Shown here in pieces: positions 8,820 to 18,340 of a stretch of DNA of 39,585 nt. Origin of the DNA: an uncultured Eubacterium sp. (GTDB lineage Bacteria; Bacillota; Clostridia; Lachnospirales; Lachnospiraceae); assembly GCA_948470065.1 (NCBI GenBank), contig CAOKNO010000022.1:1-39585 (forward strand). Direction: 5' to 3'. Position 1 is the stretch's first letter. The number at the start of each line of letters is the position of its first letter. A model generated the notes under the pieces. It was not told the origin of the DNA and made no database searches. It worked only from the letters and a program-made list of their open reading frames with translations. The translations under genes and the position numbers were made by a program.

Positions 8820-8853
8820 CGGAAAAGACAAAATTAGGAGGGATAAGCACATC

Positions 8854-11800
8854 ATGTCAAAATTCAGCGTGAAGAAGCCGTATACCGTGCTCGTAGGGAT
8901 TGTGCTGGTCATCATTCTTGGCGTCGTGTCATTGAGCAAAATGAGCACGGATCTTTTGCCAAGCATTAACCTGCCGTATGCGATTGTGGTAACTACATAT
9001 CCGGGAGCCAGCCCGGAGCAAGTGGAAAGCGTAGTCACCCAGCCAATTGAGGGCGCAATGGCAAGTACTTCGAATATTAAAAATATCAGTTCAAATTCTG
9101 CCAATAATATGTCAATGGTAGTCTTAGAGTTTGAACAGACCGCGAATATGGATTCCGTTACCATTGAAATACGTGAAAGCCTGGATCAGATCCGCGGGCT
9201 CTGGCCAGATACGATAGGGAATCCTATGATTATGAAGCTGAACCCAGATATGATGCCGATTATGATTGCGGCGGTGGAAGTGGATGGGATGGACAGCCTG
9301 GAAATCAGTGATTTTGCAGATACCGATCTGATCCCGGATATTGAAAGCGTGGAAGGCGTGGCTTCTGTGTCGGGGGTTGGGCTGATCGAAGAATCGATCC
9401 AGGTAACGTTAAGCCAGGAAAAGATTGACAAGGTGAATCAGCAGATAACAGAATCCCTGGATGCGAAATTTTCTGAAGCCCAAGATGAGATTGCCTCTGC
9501 GGAAGATGAGATTAGCAGCGGCAAGGATAAGCTAGACAGCGGCAAAGAGGATATGGCAAGCCAGGTCAGCGACGCCCAGAACCAGTTAAACGATAAGAAA
9601 ATCGAATTGTTCCAGACGGAAGCAGATATGAATAACAAACTGGCGGAACTTAGGCAGGCGAAGGAGGATGCAGAGAAAGGGATTGCTTCCTTGAAAGAAC
9701 TGCAAGGGCAGGTGGATAAGCTGACGGAAAGCAAGGAAGCGCTGCAAAAGGGGATCAAGGCGTTGATGGAGCCGATCGGGGAGCTGCAGGAGCAGAGCGA
9801 AAAGCTGACGGGGATGATTGGGGAATTAGAAGCGCAGCTAGAACAGCTCAAGCAGCTTCAGGAGGCGCCGCCAGAACTTCAGCCAGAGGGGCTTTTGGAA
9901 CAGATTGCACAGCTTGAAGAACAGCTTGCAACAATGCAGGGCCAGCTTGCGCAGATGCAAGAACAGGGCGGGCAGATGCAGAAGGAATTAGAGACGATGC
10001 AGGGCCAGCTTGCAAAGGTAGAAGGAGGGCTCGCCACGATAAAGGCGGAACTGTCCAAACAAGAGGGCAGTACGTTAAAGGCAGATGCCTCGGATAAGAA
10101 GCTGGCAAAATACATAGTAGATTCCATCTCTAAGGCAGAGCAGGGCATTGTCCAGATCAATGGCGGGATTTCTGCGATTGAAACAGGGCTTAACAGCATT
10201 GCAGCAGGGAAGACGACAATCAACGATACACTCGCGACACTGAACAAAAGCCAGATCACAGGCTCGGTTGAGATGGGAAGCGCATCCGCCCAGCTTGCCA
10301 GCGGGGAGGAGAAGCTGAAGGAATCCAAGGATGCGTTCGAGGATCAGAAAGAGGAAGCGTACGATTCGGCAGACTTAAACAATATCCTGACGATGGATAC
10401 TTTGCAGAATATCCTGACGGCACAGAATTTTTCCATGCCAGCCGGATATATCACGGACCAGGGCGAGCGGTACATGGTACGCGTAGGGGACGCCGTTGAC
10501 AGCGTGGATGACTTAAAGGATATGGTGCTGATGGATCTGGGCATGGACGGCGTGGATGCAATCCATATGTCAGACGTAGCAGACATTGCCGTTGTGGACA
10601 ATTCGGCAGATTCTTATGCGAAGCTGAATGGGAAGCCGGGCGTCATGCTGACGGTTGAAAAGCAGACCGGATATTCCACAGGGGATGTGACAAAGCGGGT
10701 GTATGAGAAAATAGACAGCATGAAGCGTGCCAATGAAGGGCTTCAGGTATCCGTCCTGATGGATCAGGGGATCTACATTGATATGATTGTAGATTCTGTA
10801 CTGAACAATATGATATTTGGCGCGATCCTTGCAATCTTAATCCTGCTTTTGTTCTTAAAGGATATCCGCCCGACCTTGGTCATTGCGGTTTCTATCCCAA
10901 TATCCGTTATCTTTGCCGTTGTGCTGATGTATTTCAGCGGCGTGACCTTGAACATGATATCCCTGTCGGGCCTTGCGCTTGGGATTGGGATGCTGGTGGA
11001 TAACTCCATTGTGGTCATTGAAAATATTTACCGTATGAGGAACGAAGGCCTGTCTGCCCGCAAAGCGGCGGTAGAAGGCGCGAAGCAGGTCAGCGGGGCG
11101 ATTACGGCTTCTACCTTGACGACGGTTTGCGTATTTGCGCCGATTGTGTTTACGGAAGGCATTACCCGGCAGCTGTTTGTGGATATGGGGCTTACCATTG
11201 CCTATTCGCTGCTTGCGAGCCTTGTGATCGCCCTTACCTTTGTGCCGATGATGGGTTCTATGATGTTGAAAAAGACGAAAGAAGCCAAGCATCCGTGGTT
11301 TGGCTGGTTCCAGGAATGGTATGGTGCGGCTCTTGCTAAGCTTCTGCGTGTGAAGCCGCTGGTATTGCTTGTAATGGTAGCGCTTCTGGTGGCCAGTGCA
11401 AAGGCTTCTATGGCCAAAGGGACGGCTTTTATGCCAGAAATGGAAAGCACCCAGATGTCAGTAGAAATCGCTGCTCCAGAGGATTGGCCTGCCGAAGAGG
11501 CATACAAGCTTGCAGATGAGGTGACAGAGAAGATACAGTCAATTGCGGATGTAGAATCGGTAGGGGCTATGGCAGGCGGCGGGGGGATGTCCTCTGCTAT
11601 GTCCATGGGGAGCGGCAGCGGGAACGATATCAGCCTTTATATTATCCTGAAAGAAGATAAGGTACAGACAAATGATGAGATTGCAAAACGGATTACAGAG
11701 CTGACGGGTGATTTGGAAGGCGAGATTACAGTAAGCAGCTCCATGATGGATATGGGAGCGTTAGCCGGGGAAGGCCTGTCTATCCAGATCAAAGGACGCG

Positions 11801-12870
11801 ATCTAGAGAAGCTGCAAGAAATCGCCAAGGACGTTGCCGGGATTGTATCCGATGTGGAAGGCGCCAAGGAAGTGTCGGATGGGATGGAAGAAACAGAAAA
11901 AGAATTTCGGATTGTAGTAGATAAGGAAAAGGCCGCAGAGTATAATATGACGGTTGCCCAGATCTACCAGTTGGTCTATGAGCAGATGGAAAATGAAACT
12001 TCAGACGACACGATTTCTACAGATATCAAAGATTATGAGGTTTATTTAGAGAGCGTAGCGCAAAGCGAGGCGTCCATCCACTCCCTGAAGAACTTAACCT
12101 TTACGTATACAGACAAAGAGGACGGGGAAGAGTCAGAAATCCCAATTTCCAAGGTCGTGGAGTTTGAGGAGTTAGACAGCCTGGTATCCATTGGGAGGGA
12201 TGGGCAGGAACGCTATGTAACGGTAACCGCCCAGATCAAGGACGGCTATAACATCGGGCTGGTCGGCAACCAGGTGGATAAAGCCCTAGAGGGCTATCAG
12301 GCGCCAGAGGGCTATTCCCTGGAAATGACAGGGGAGAATGAGAGCATCAACGAGGCTATGGAACAGCTTCTCTTAATGCTTGTGCTTGCAGTTGCGTTTA
12401 TCTATCTGATTATGGTAGCGCAGTTCCAGTCCTTGAAGGCGCCGTTTATTATCTTATTTACGATACCGCTTGCGCTGACGGGTGGTTTCCTGGCATTGTT
12501 TTTGACAAATCATGAGATTAGCATCATTGCCATGATAGGGTTTATCATGTTAGTGGGCATTATTGTAAATAATGGGATTGTGATGGTAGAGTATATCAAC
12601 CAGCTTAGGAAAGAAGGCATGGAGAAGCGGGAAGCAATCGTCACAGCCGGGAAGACGCGCCTGCGCCCTATCCTGATGACTGCGATGACGACGATCCTTG
12701 CCATGTCCACAACCGCCTTCGGGAACGATATGGGCTCTGATATGTCAAGGCCGATGGCAATTGTGACGATCGGGGGCATGATCTATGGGACGCTTATGAC
12801 GTTGGTTGTCGTGCCATGTATTTATGATTTGTTTTACAGCAAGAAGAGTATGGTAGAGGAAGAACTCTAA
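8854..12870 (+). CDS. RND-family efflux permease with long coiled-coil insert
   Basis: 1338 residues; a normal AcrB-type permease is about 1040. Seen: TM1 (about 10-28), DLLPSINLP and the porter-like start of HAE1 pumps, then a Glu/Gln/Lys-rich coiled coil over residues about 190-510, the second porter part, a TM bundle from about 650 (with GMLVDNSIVVIEN, where the second Asp of the usual DD pair is Asn), a second extracytoplasmic half, and a C-terminal TM bundle from about 1170 (VGIIVNNGIVMVEY, lacking the TM10 Lys of AcrB). Probably exports drugs, lipids or peptides. No separate membrane-fusion protein gene is nearby; the coiled coil may stand in for it (inference). AGGAGG at 8836-8841, spaced 12 bases from the ATG. 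Confidence 0.92.
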   Translation: MSKFSVKKPYTVLVGIVLVIILGVVSLSKMSTDLLPSINLPYAIVVTTYPGASPEQVESVVTQPIEGAMASTSNIKNISSNSANNMSMVVLEFEQTANMDSVTIEIRESLDQIRGLWPDTIGNPMIMKLNPDMMPIMIAAVEVDGMDSLEISDFADTDLIPDIESVEGVASVSGVGLIEESIQVTLSQEKIDKVNQQITESLDAKFSEAQDEIASAEDEISSGKDKLDSGKEDMASQVSDAQNQLNDKKIELFQTEADMNNKLAELRQAKEDAEKGIASLKELQGQVDKLTESKEALQKGIKALMEPIGELQEQSEKLTGMIGELEAQLEQLKQLQEAPPELQPEGLLEQIAQLEEQLATMQGQLAQMQEQGGQMQKELETMQGQLAKVEGGLATIKAELSKQEGSTLKADASDKKLAKYIVDSISKAEQGIVQINGGISAIETGLNSIAAGKTTINDTLATLNKSQITGSVEMGSASAQLASGEEKLKESKDAFEDQKEEAYDSADLNNILTMDTLQNILTAQNFSMPAGYITDQGERYMVRVGDAVDSVDDLKDMVLMDLGMDGVDAIHMSDVADIAVVDNSADSYAKLNGKPGVMLTVEKQTGYSTGDVTKRVYEKIDSMKRANEGLQVSVLMDQGIYIDMIVDSVLNNMIFGAILAILILLLFLKDIRPTLVIAVSIPISVIFAVVLMYFSGVTLNMISLSGLALGIGMLVDNSIVVIENIYRMRNEGLSARKAAVEGAKQVSGAITASTLTTVCVFAPIVFTEGITRQLFVDMGLTIAYSLLASLVIALTFVPMMGSMMLKKTKEAKHPWFGWFQEWYGAALAKLLRVKPLVLLVMVALLVASAKASMAKGTAFMPEMESTQMSVEIAAPEDWPAEEAYKLADEVTEKIQSIADVESVGAMAGGGGMSSAMSMGSGSGNDISLYIILKEDKVQTNDEIAKRITELTGDLEGEITVSSSMMDMGALAGEGLSIQIKGRDLEKLQEIAKDVAGIVSDVEGAKEVSDGMEETEKEFRIVVDKEKAAEYNMTVAQIYQLVYEQMENETSDDTISTDIKDYEVYLESVAQSEASIHSLKNLTFTYTDKEDGEESEIPISKVVEFEELDSLVSIGRDGQERYVTVTAQIKDGYNIGLVGNQVDKALEGYQAPEGYSLEMTGENESINEAMEQLLLMLVLAVAFIYLIMVAQFQSLKAPFIILFTIPLALTGGFLALFLTNHEISIIAMIGFIMLVGIIVNNGIVMVEYINQLRKEGMEKREAIVTAGKTRLRPILMTAMTTILAMSTTAFGNDMGSDMSRPMAIVTIGGMIYGTLMTLVVVPCIYDLFYSKKSMVEEEL

Positions 12871-12915
12871 GGATGGCCATTGTGCCAGAGAAGGACAACA
12901 GGTGGGGGATCAAGA

Positions 12916-13542
12916 ATGGAACAGATGGGAATGTTGCAGGAAGGGTATGTTTACCCGCCAAAAGTAAAAGCAATGTACGAAGCAGTCTTGGAACTGTTCG
13001 CGTCCGGGCGGGAGCTTAGTAGCATAAAAGTATCTGAGATAACGGCAAAAGCAGGCATTGGGAAAGGGACTGCCTATGAATATTTTTCCAGTAAGGAAGA
13101 AATGATTATCGGGGCGATGCGCTATGAAGCCATCCGGCATTTGGGGCTTGTCATGGACTTGATCCGGGAGGGGCAGAGCTTCCAGGAAATCATTTTCAAA
13201 GGACTAGATATGATGGAGGCGGCAGACAAACGGTTTGGAGGGCTGGCGTTGGTAGCACGGATCCTTCGGGATAGCACGATGACAGGCAGCGGGTTTTTGG
13301 ATGTGCTGGAAAAACAGAAGGAAGAATGCAGCCTGGTGCAGGGGTTCACAAAGCGTCTGCTGGAAATGGCAGTAGACAGCGGGATTATCAAAGAAACGCA
13401 GCCATATAAGGTATGGAGCGCCATTATTACCCAGCTTTTGTTTTATGCATTTTATTTAGAACACCGGGAATGGATGGCGGACGTGAGCCGCGAAGAAGCC
13501 AGGGAGTTTACGTATCAAAGCATTTTGAAAATTTTAAATTAA
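12916..13542 (+). CDS. TetR-family transcriptional repressor
   Basis: 208 residues. The N-terminal DNA-binding part includes KVSEITAKAGIGKGTAYEYFSSKEEMI (helix-turn-helix about residues 34-58), the classic TetR signature; the C-terminal ligand domain is helical and divergent. The ATG at 12916 follows GGTGGGGG by seven bases; an in-frame TTG at 12880 lacks a good site. It starts 45 bases after the pump gene and is surely co-transcribed. Likely represses the operon through the 8806-8819 palindrome, with a pump substrate as inducer (inference). Confidence 0.93.
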   Translation: MEQMGMLQEGYVYPPKVKAMYEAVLELFASGRELSSIKVSEITAKAGIGKGTAYEYFSSKEEMIIGAMRYEAIRHLGLVMDLIREGQSFQEIIFKGLDMMEAADKRFGGLALVARILRDSTMTGSGFLDVLEKQKEECSLVQGFTKRLLEMAVDSGIIKETQPYKVWSAIITQLLFYAFYLEHREWMADVSREEAREFTYQSILKILN

Positions 13543-13547
13543 ATTGC

Positions 13548-13576
13548 TTGACAATTCCTGCCCCAGCTTTTAATAT
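13548..13576 (+). promoter_or_regulatory. valS promoter
   Basis: TTGACA (13548-13553), 17 bases, TAATAT (13571-13576), starting six bases after the tetR stop. It drives the T-box leader. Confidence 0.88.
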
Positions 13577-13582
13577 GATGGG

Positions 13583-13897
13583 AGAAGGACTGGGATGGTA
13601 AGCCGTATTGATAAGAGGCTTATTCTAATAAGGTCCTAGTACCAGGAAAAGGTAGTGAGAAAGAGGAGTACGCAGATACTCTTGCCAGAGAAGGCGGCCC
13701 ATAGTCTGGAAGGCGGCCAGAAGAAAGATCTGCGGAAGGTAGCTTTTGAACCGGAGCGCTGAACGGAATCTGCAATGCATTTCAGTAAGCGTTCCCGTCT
13801 TATCCACGTTACAGGATCTTGAGATATGCCGTCAGGCATGAAGAAAGGTGGTACCGCGTCCATACGCCCTTTCCCAGATATGGGAAGGGGCGTTTTT
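13583..13897 (+). ncRNA. T-box leader of valS (tRNA-Val sensing)
   Basis: The conserved T-box AAGGTGGTACCGCG is at 13845-13858; its TGGT (13849-13852) can pair with the ACCA end of uncharged tRNA-Val. The Stem I base is probably CC...AAAAG (13642-13651) with CTTTTGAACCGG (13743-13754). A GTA codon at 13739-13741 sits just above it and is the likely Val specifier (assigned by position and by the downstream gene). Before Stem I there is an extra hairpin, AGGAC/GTCCT around TAAGCC/GGCTTA. Uncharged tRNA-Val would favour the antiterminator and let valS be transcribed. Confidence 0.9.
13864..13897 (+). terminator. Conditional terminator of the valS T-box
   Basis: ACGCCCTTTCCCA (13864-13876) pairs along 13 positions with TGGGAAGGGGCGT (13881-13893) around GATA, followed by TTTTT. 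It starts six bases after the T-box element, so the T-box can disrupt it. Confidence 0.92.
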
Positions 13898-13925
13898 GGT
13901 TCATTTATTTAAGAGGAGATGGATG

Positions 13926-16586
13926 ATGAAGAAAGAATTAAGCAAGACATACGATCCCAAGTTGATTGAGGACAGGCTTTACCAGAAGTGGGAAGAGAAC
14001 AAATATTTCCATGCAGAGGTTGACCGTAGCAAAAAGCCGTTTACGATTGTGATGCCGCCGCCCAATATTACGGGCCAACTCCATATGGGGCATGCGTTGG
14101 ATAATACCATGCAGGATATTTTAATCCGTTACAAGCGGATGCAGGGCTACAATGCCTTGTGGCAGCCAGGGACGGACCATGCGTCGATTGCTACGGAAGT
14201 AAAGGTGATTGAAGCCTTAAAAGAACAAGGCATTGACAAGAAGGAACTGGGCAGGGAGGGCTTTTTGGAAAAAGCCTGGGAATGGAAAGAGGAATACGGC
14301 GGACGCATTATACGCCAATTGAAGAAGCTGGGCTCTTCTGCCGACTGGGACAGGGAACGTTTTACGATGGATGAGGGCTGTTCCCATGCGGTACAGGAGG
14401 TATTTATCAAGCTTTATGAAAAAGGGTTGATATACAAGGGCTCCCGAATCGTCAACTGGTGCCCGGTGTGCAAAACCTCCATTTCGGACGCAGAGGTTGA
14501 GCATGAAGAGCAAGACGGGTTTTTTTGGCATATCAACTACCCTGTGAAAGGGGAAGAGGGGCGGTTTGTGGAAATCGCGACGACCCGTCCGGAAACGCTG
14601 CTGGGCGATACGGCTGTAGCAGTCAACCCAGAAGATGAACGATACAAGGATCTGGTGGGGAAGACGTTGGTGCTTCCGCTGGTAGGGCGTGAAATCCCAG
14701 TTGTGGCAGACCATTATGTAGACAAGGAATTTGGGACGGGCTGCGTGAAGATTACGCCTGCCCATGACCCGAATGACTTTGAGGTAGGGAAGCGCCACAA
14801 CCTTCCGGAAATCAATGTGATGCATGATAATGCCACGATCAATAAGAACGGCGGGAAGTATGAGGGGATGGACCGGTATGAAGCCAGGAAGCAGATGGTC
14901 CAGGAATTAGAGGAATTGGGCCTTCTGGTAAAAGTCGTACCGCATGCCCATAACGTTGGCACGCACGACCGCTGCAAGACTACGGTAGAGCCTATGGTGA
15001 AGCAGCAATGGTTTGTGAAAATGGACGAGCTGATAAAGCCTGCCGTAGAGGCGGTAAAGAACGGCAGCATTGCGCTGTTGCCAGAGCGTATGGAGAAAAT
15101 ATATTTTAACTGGACGGACAATATCCGCGACTGGTGCATTTCCAGGCAGCTTTGGTGGGGGCACCGGATCCCAGCGTATTATTGTACGGAATGCGGGGAA
15201 CTTGTAGTGGCAAGGGAGAACCCTAAGAACTGCCCGAAGTGCGGCCATACCCATATGGTACAGGATGAAGATACGCTGGATACCTGGTTCTCTTCTGCGC
15301 TTTGGCCGTTTTCAACCCTGGGGTGGCCGGACAAAACAGAAGATCTGGATTACTTCTATCCGAACGACGTGCTTGTGACGGGATACGACATTATTTTCTT
15401 CTGGGTAATCCGTATGATCTTCTCCGGTTATGAGCATATGGGGGAAAAACCGTTTGGGACGGTGCTGTTCCATGGGCTGATAAGGGATTCTTTGGGGCGT
15501 AAAATGAGTAAATCCTTGGGGAACGGGATCGATCCTTTAGAAGTAATTGAGAAATATGGTGCGGACGCGCTGCGCCTGACGTTAATTACCGGGAATGCGC
15601 CTGGAAACGATATGCGTTTTTATTGGGAACGTGTGGAAGCCTCCCGGAATTTTGCCAATAAGATCTGGAACGCGTCGCGTTTTATTATGATGAACCTAGA
15701 GGAGGGGGCGTTAGAAACGCCAAAGCGAGAGGATTTGGCGCCAGAGGATCGGTGGATCCTGTCAAAAGCCAACCGCTTGGCGAAAGACGTAACAGAAAAC
15801 ATGGATAAATTCGAATTGGGCATTGCAGTCCAGAAGGTATACGATTTTATCTGGGATGAATTTTGCGACTGGTACATTGAGATTGCAAAGACAAGGACCT
15901 TCCATAAGGAGGAGGATCCAGGCTCTGCAAAAGTGGCGATGTGGACATTAAAAACAGTGCTGATCCAGGCATTGAAGCTGCTACATCCTTATATGCCGTT
16001 CCTTACGGAAGAGATTTTCTGCACCCTTCAGGAAGAGGAAGAGACGATTATGCGTTCCGAGTGGCCGAAATACAAGGAGGAGTGGGAATCCCAAGAGGCA
16101 GAGGAATCCGTGGAGCATGTAAAGGATCTGGTAAGGGGCGTCCGCAACATCAGGAATGATATGGATGTGCCGCCGAGTAAGAAAGCGAAGGTATTTATCG
16201 TAACGGCCGACAAAGGGCTGCAAGATACGTTTGAAGAGATGAAAGGCGCTTACAGCGTCCTTGCAAGCGCGAGTGAAATCAAAGTGCAGCCAGACAAGGC
16301 TGGCATTGGAGAGGACGCGGTTTCTGTCGTTATCCCTGGCGCAGCCGTTTACCTTCCTTTAGAGGACTTGGTGGATTTTGCAAAAGAGAAGGAACGTCTG
16401 GAGAAGGAGAAGGCCCGGTTGGAAAAGGAATTGGCACGTTCCAAGGGAATGCTTTCCAACCAGAAATTCTTAAGCAAGGCGCCGGAAGCGAAGGTACGGG
16501 AAGAACGGGAAAAGCTGTCAAAATATGAGCAGATGATGGCTCAGGTAGAAGAACGTTTGGGGCAGATGGAGAATAAATTACAGTAG
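13926..16586 (+). CDS. valS: Valyl-tRNA synthetase
   Basis: Class I synthetase charging tRNA-Val. The HIGH-type motif HMGH is at residues 53-56, after PPPNITGQL; the KMSKS loop is at 526-530. A Cys4 zinc-ribbon-like segment (CTEC...CPKC) lies near residues 420-440 before the second half of the catalytic core. The C-terminal 65 residues are the long Glu/Lys coiled coil typical of ValRS. 886 residues, full length. ATG codons at 13923 and 13926 are both possible; the second is better spaced (seven bases) from AGAGGAG. Controlled by the T-box upstream. No folC follows. Confidence 0.97.
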   Translation: MKKELSKTYDPKLIEDRLYQKWEENKYFHAEVDRSKKPFTIVMPPPNITGQLHMGHALDNTMQDILIRYKRMQGYNALWQPGTDHASIATEVKVIEALKEQGIDKKELGREGFLEKAWEWKEEYGGRIIRQLKKLGSSADWDRERFTMDEGCSHAVQEVFIKLYEKGLIYKGSRIVNWCPVCKTSISDAEVEHEEQDGFFWHINYPVKGEEGRFVEIATTRPETLLGDTAVAVNPEDERYKDLVGKTLVLPLVGREIPVVADHYVDKEFGTGCVKITPAHDPNDFEVGKRHNLPEINVMHDNATINKNGGKYEGMDRYEARKQMVQELEELGLLVKVVPHAHNVGTHDRCKTTVEPMVKQQWFVKMDELIKPAVEAVKNGSIALLPERMEKIYFNWTDNIRDWCISRQLWWGHRIPAYYCTECGELVVARENPKNCPKCGHTHMVQDEDTLDTWFSSALWPFSTLGWPDKTEDLDYFYPNDVLVTGYDIIFFWVIRMIFSGYEHMGEKPFGTVLFHGLIRDSLGRKMSKSLGNGIDPLEVIEKYGADALRLTLITGNAPGNDMRFYWERVEASRNFANKIWNASRFIMMNLEEGALETPKREDLAPEDRWILSKANRLAKDVTENMDKFELGIAVQKVYDFIWDEFCDWYIEIAKTRTFHKEEDPGSAKVAMWTLKTVLIQALKLLHPYMPFLTEEIFCTLQEEEETIMRSEWPKYKEEWESQEAEESVEHVKDLVRGVRNIRNDMDVPPSKKAKVFIVTADKGLQDTFEEMKGAYSVLASASEIKVQPDKAGIGEDAVSVVIPGAAVYLPLEDLVDFAKEKERLEKEKARLEKELARSKGMLSNQKFLSKAPEAKVREEREKLSKYEQMMAQVEERLGQMENKLQ

Positions 16587-16710
16587 CTGCCTAGTACGTA
16601 TAGAGCGCAAGCCCAAGCCGTTTTCTCCTTGCATGGCGCGTGGCGGGAAAGCTTATCTGGAACAGTGATTCCAGTATAAAATTGAAGTACGAAATTTTAT
16701 ACAAAATTGA

Positions 16711-16739
16711 TTGAAAAATAAGAAAAAATTTGTTAAAAT
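16711..16739 (+). promoter_or_regulatory. Promoter of the FapA-like gene
   Basis: TTGAAA (16711-16716), 17 bases, TAAAAT (16734-16739) with TG at 16731-16732. It is the only clear signal in the roughly 200 bases after valS. Confidence 0.8.
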
Positions 16740-16787
16740 GATTTATAGCGGTACTTGATAGAAATTCCAGGCAAGGGGGGATCTGTA

Positions 16788-18143
16788 ATGGCAGCTTTAA
16801 CGACGAAAAACCCACAAGTAAGAGTCAGTCATGATAATATAAGAGCTTATCTTTATTTGCCGGATTCCATGATGGATGATTATACCGTGAATGATGTACA
16901 GGATGCATTGCAGAGGAGCGGTGTAAAGTATGGGATCCTGGAAAGTAAGATCCAGGAAATGATTGAACGGCGGCAGTATGGCCGTGAGGTATTGGTTGCA
17001 GAAGGTGTTGCGCCGAAGGATGGCGTAGATGGATATTACGAATATAAGTTTAATACGAATTTTAGCAAAAAGCCAAAGGTGTCCCCGGATGGTTCTGTGG
17101 ATTACTGGAGTATCAAGATGTTGGAAACAGTCACAGAAGGGCAGGAAATAGCCGTTTACCATCCCGTAGTACGTGGGGTGGACGGCGTAGACGTCCGGGG
17201 GAAGCTTGTGTTGGCCAAGCGTGGGAGGGATTTGCTCCCGCTGCGTGGGAAAGGCTTCGAACGTTTAGAAGACGGCTTGACGTATGTTTCACAGATAGAC
17301 GGCAAGATTGAGATGCGCAATGATCGTATTACCATCCTGCCTGTATACGAGATCGGCGGCGATGTGGACTTATCCATTGGGAACATCGACTTCCGTGGGG
17401 ACGTCGTGATCCATGGCAGTGTCTGCAGCGGCGCGACTGTGAAGGCCACCGGGGCGGTTACAGTAGACGGGATTGTAGAAGGGGCCAGGATTGAAGCTGG
17501 GAAAGACATTGTGCTTAGAAGCGGTGTGATGGGGGCGTCAAGGGCAAATATCAGCAGCAAAGGCAACATTTATGCAAAGTTTTTTGAATACACAAGGGTA
17601 CATGCCAACGGCTCCATCCAGGCGGATGTATTCTTGAACTGTCAAGTATCCTGCGGAGAGAACATTATATTGGATGGAAAGAAAGCCAGCATTATCGGCG
17701 GAGAAGTAGGGGCAATCCAGGGGATTGTGGTGAATACCCTAGGCAGCGACGGGCAAGTGAAGACAAAGGTTAAGATCGGCAACGGCACGACGGTGACCCG
17801 CAGGATTGGTATCCTGAAGAGTAAGATACAGGTAGAGAAAGCGAACTTAGAGAAGATTGAAGAAGGCTTGAACCTCTTAAAGGATAAGAAGAACGATCCC
17901 AGGCGGACCGATCTGCTCCGTGTGAAAATCCGGGATAGCGCGTTGCTGGCGGAAGATACGGCCGAGTTAGAGAAGCTAGAGGATCAGCTAGAACGTGCAA
18001 GGGGCGGCAGCATTAAGGTAATCGGGCGTGTGTACCCTGGCGTATGCGTTGAGATTGACGAGTTAAAGATTCTCGTGAAAGAAGAACAGAACAGCCTTGA
18101 GTTTCTAAGGGATATGGATAAGATCATTATGTGCGCGGTATAG
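16788..18143 (+). CDS. FapA-family protein (DUF342)
   Basis: 451 residues. The middle part (about 170-340) is a run of short repeats rich in Gly, Ile and Val (GNIDFRGDVVIHGSV, GATVKATGAVTVDG, GARIEAGKDIVLRSG), the polymer-like beta-helix of the DUF342/FapA family. The C-terminus (about 350-435) is a Lys/Glu coiled coil. FapA is linked to flagellar assembly and cell-surface functions in some bacteria, but the role in clostridia is unclear and no flagellar gene is near. The ATG follows AAGGGGGG by seven bases; a TTG at 16755 is less likely. Confidence 0.85.
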   Translation: MAALTTKNPQVRVSHDNIRAYLYLPDSMMDDYTVNDVQDALQRSGVKYGILESKIQEMIERRQYGREVLVAEGVAPKDGVDGYYEYKFNTNFSKKPKVSPDGSVDYWSIKMLETVTEGQEIAVYHPVVRGVDGVDVRGKLVLAKRGRDLLPLRGKGFERLEDGLTYVSQIDGKIEMRNDRITILPVYEIGGDVDLSIGNIDFRGDVVIHGSVCSGATVKATGAVTVDGIVEGARIEAGKDIVLRSGVMGASRANISSKGNIYAKFFEYTRVHANGSIQADVFLNCQVSCGENIILDGKKASIIGGEVGAIQGIVVNTLGSDGQVKTKVKIGNGTTVTRRIGILKSKIQVEKANLEKIEEGLNLLKDKKNDPRRTDLLRVKIRDSALLAEDTAELEKLEDQLERARGGSIKVIGRVYPGVCVEIDELKILVKEEQNSLEFLRDMDKIIMCAV

Positions 18144-18179
18144 AAGCATAAGGATGCAAGATACGGATAATAGGAAAAG

Positions 18180-18214
18180 CTGCAGGAACCAGCGATGGGG
18201 AATGCAGTTTTTTT
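18180..18214 (+). terminator. Probable terminator after the FapA-like gene
   Basis: CTGCA (18180-18184) pairs with TGCAG (18203-18207), with a weak inner CC/GG pairing, followed by seven T residues. Confidence 0.55.
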
Positions 18215-18264
18215 ATTTCGTTTTATAGGAAACTCCTTCGGATTATTTTTCTTCATTTGTCTAG

Positions 18265-18293
18265 TTGCAAGGAGGCTGGGATAATGTTATAAT
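18265..18293 (+). promoter_or_regulatory. Promoter of the NlpC/P60 hydrolase gene
   Basis: TTGCAA (18265-18270), 17 bases, TATAAT (18288-18293), about 48 bases before the start codon. Confidence 0.85.
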
Positions 18294-18340
18294 GTTTTTC
18301 AAAGCGGCTTTATGGTTAAGTTCACGGATTGGAGGAAAAC

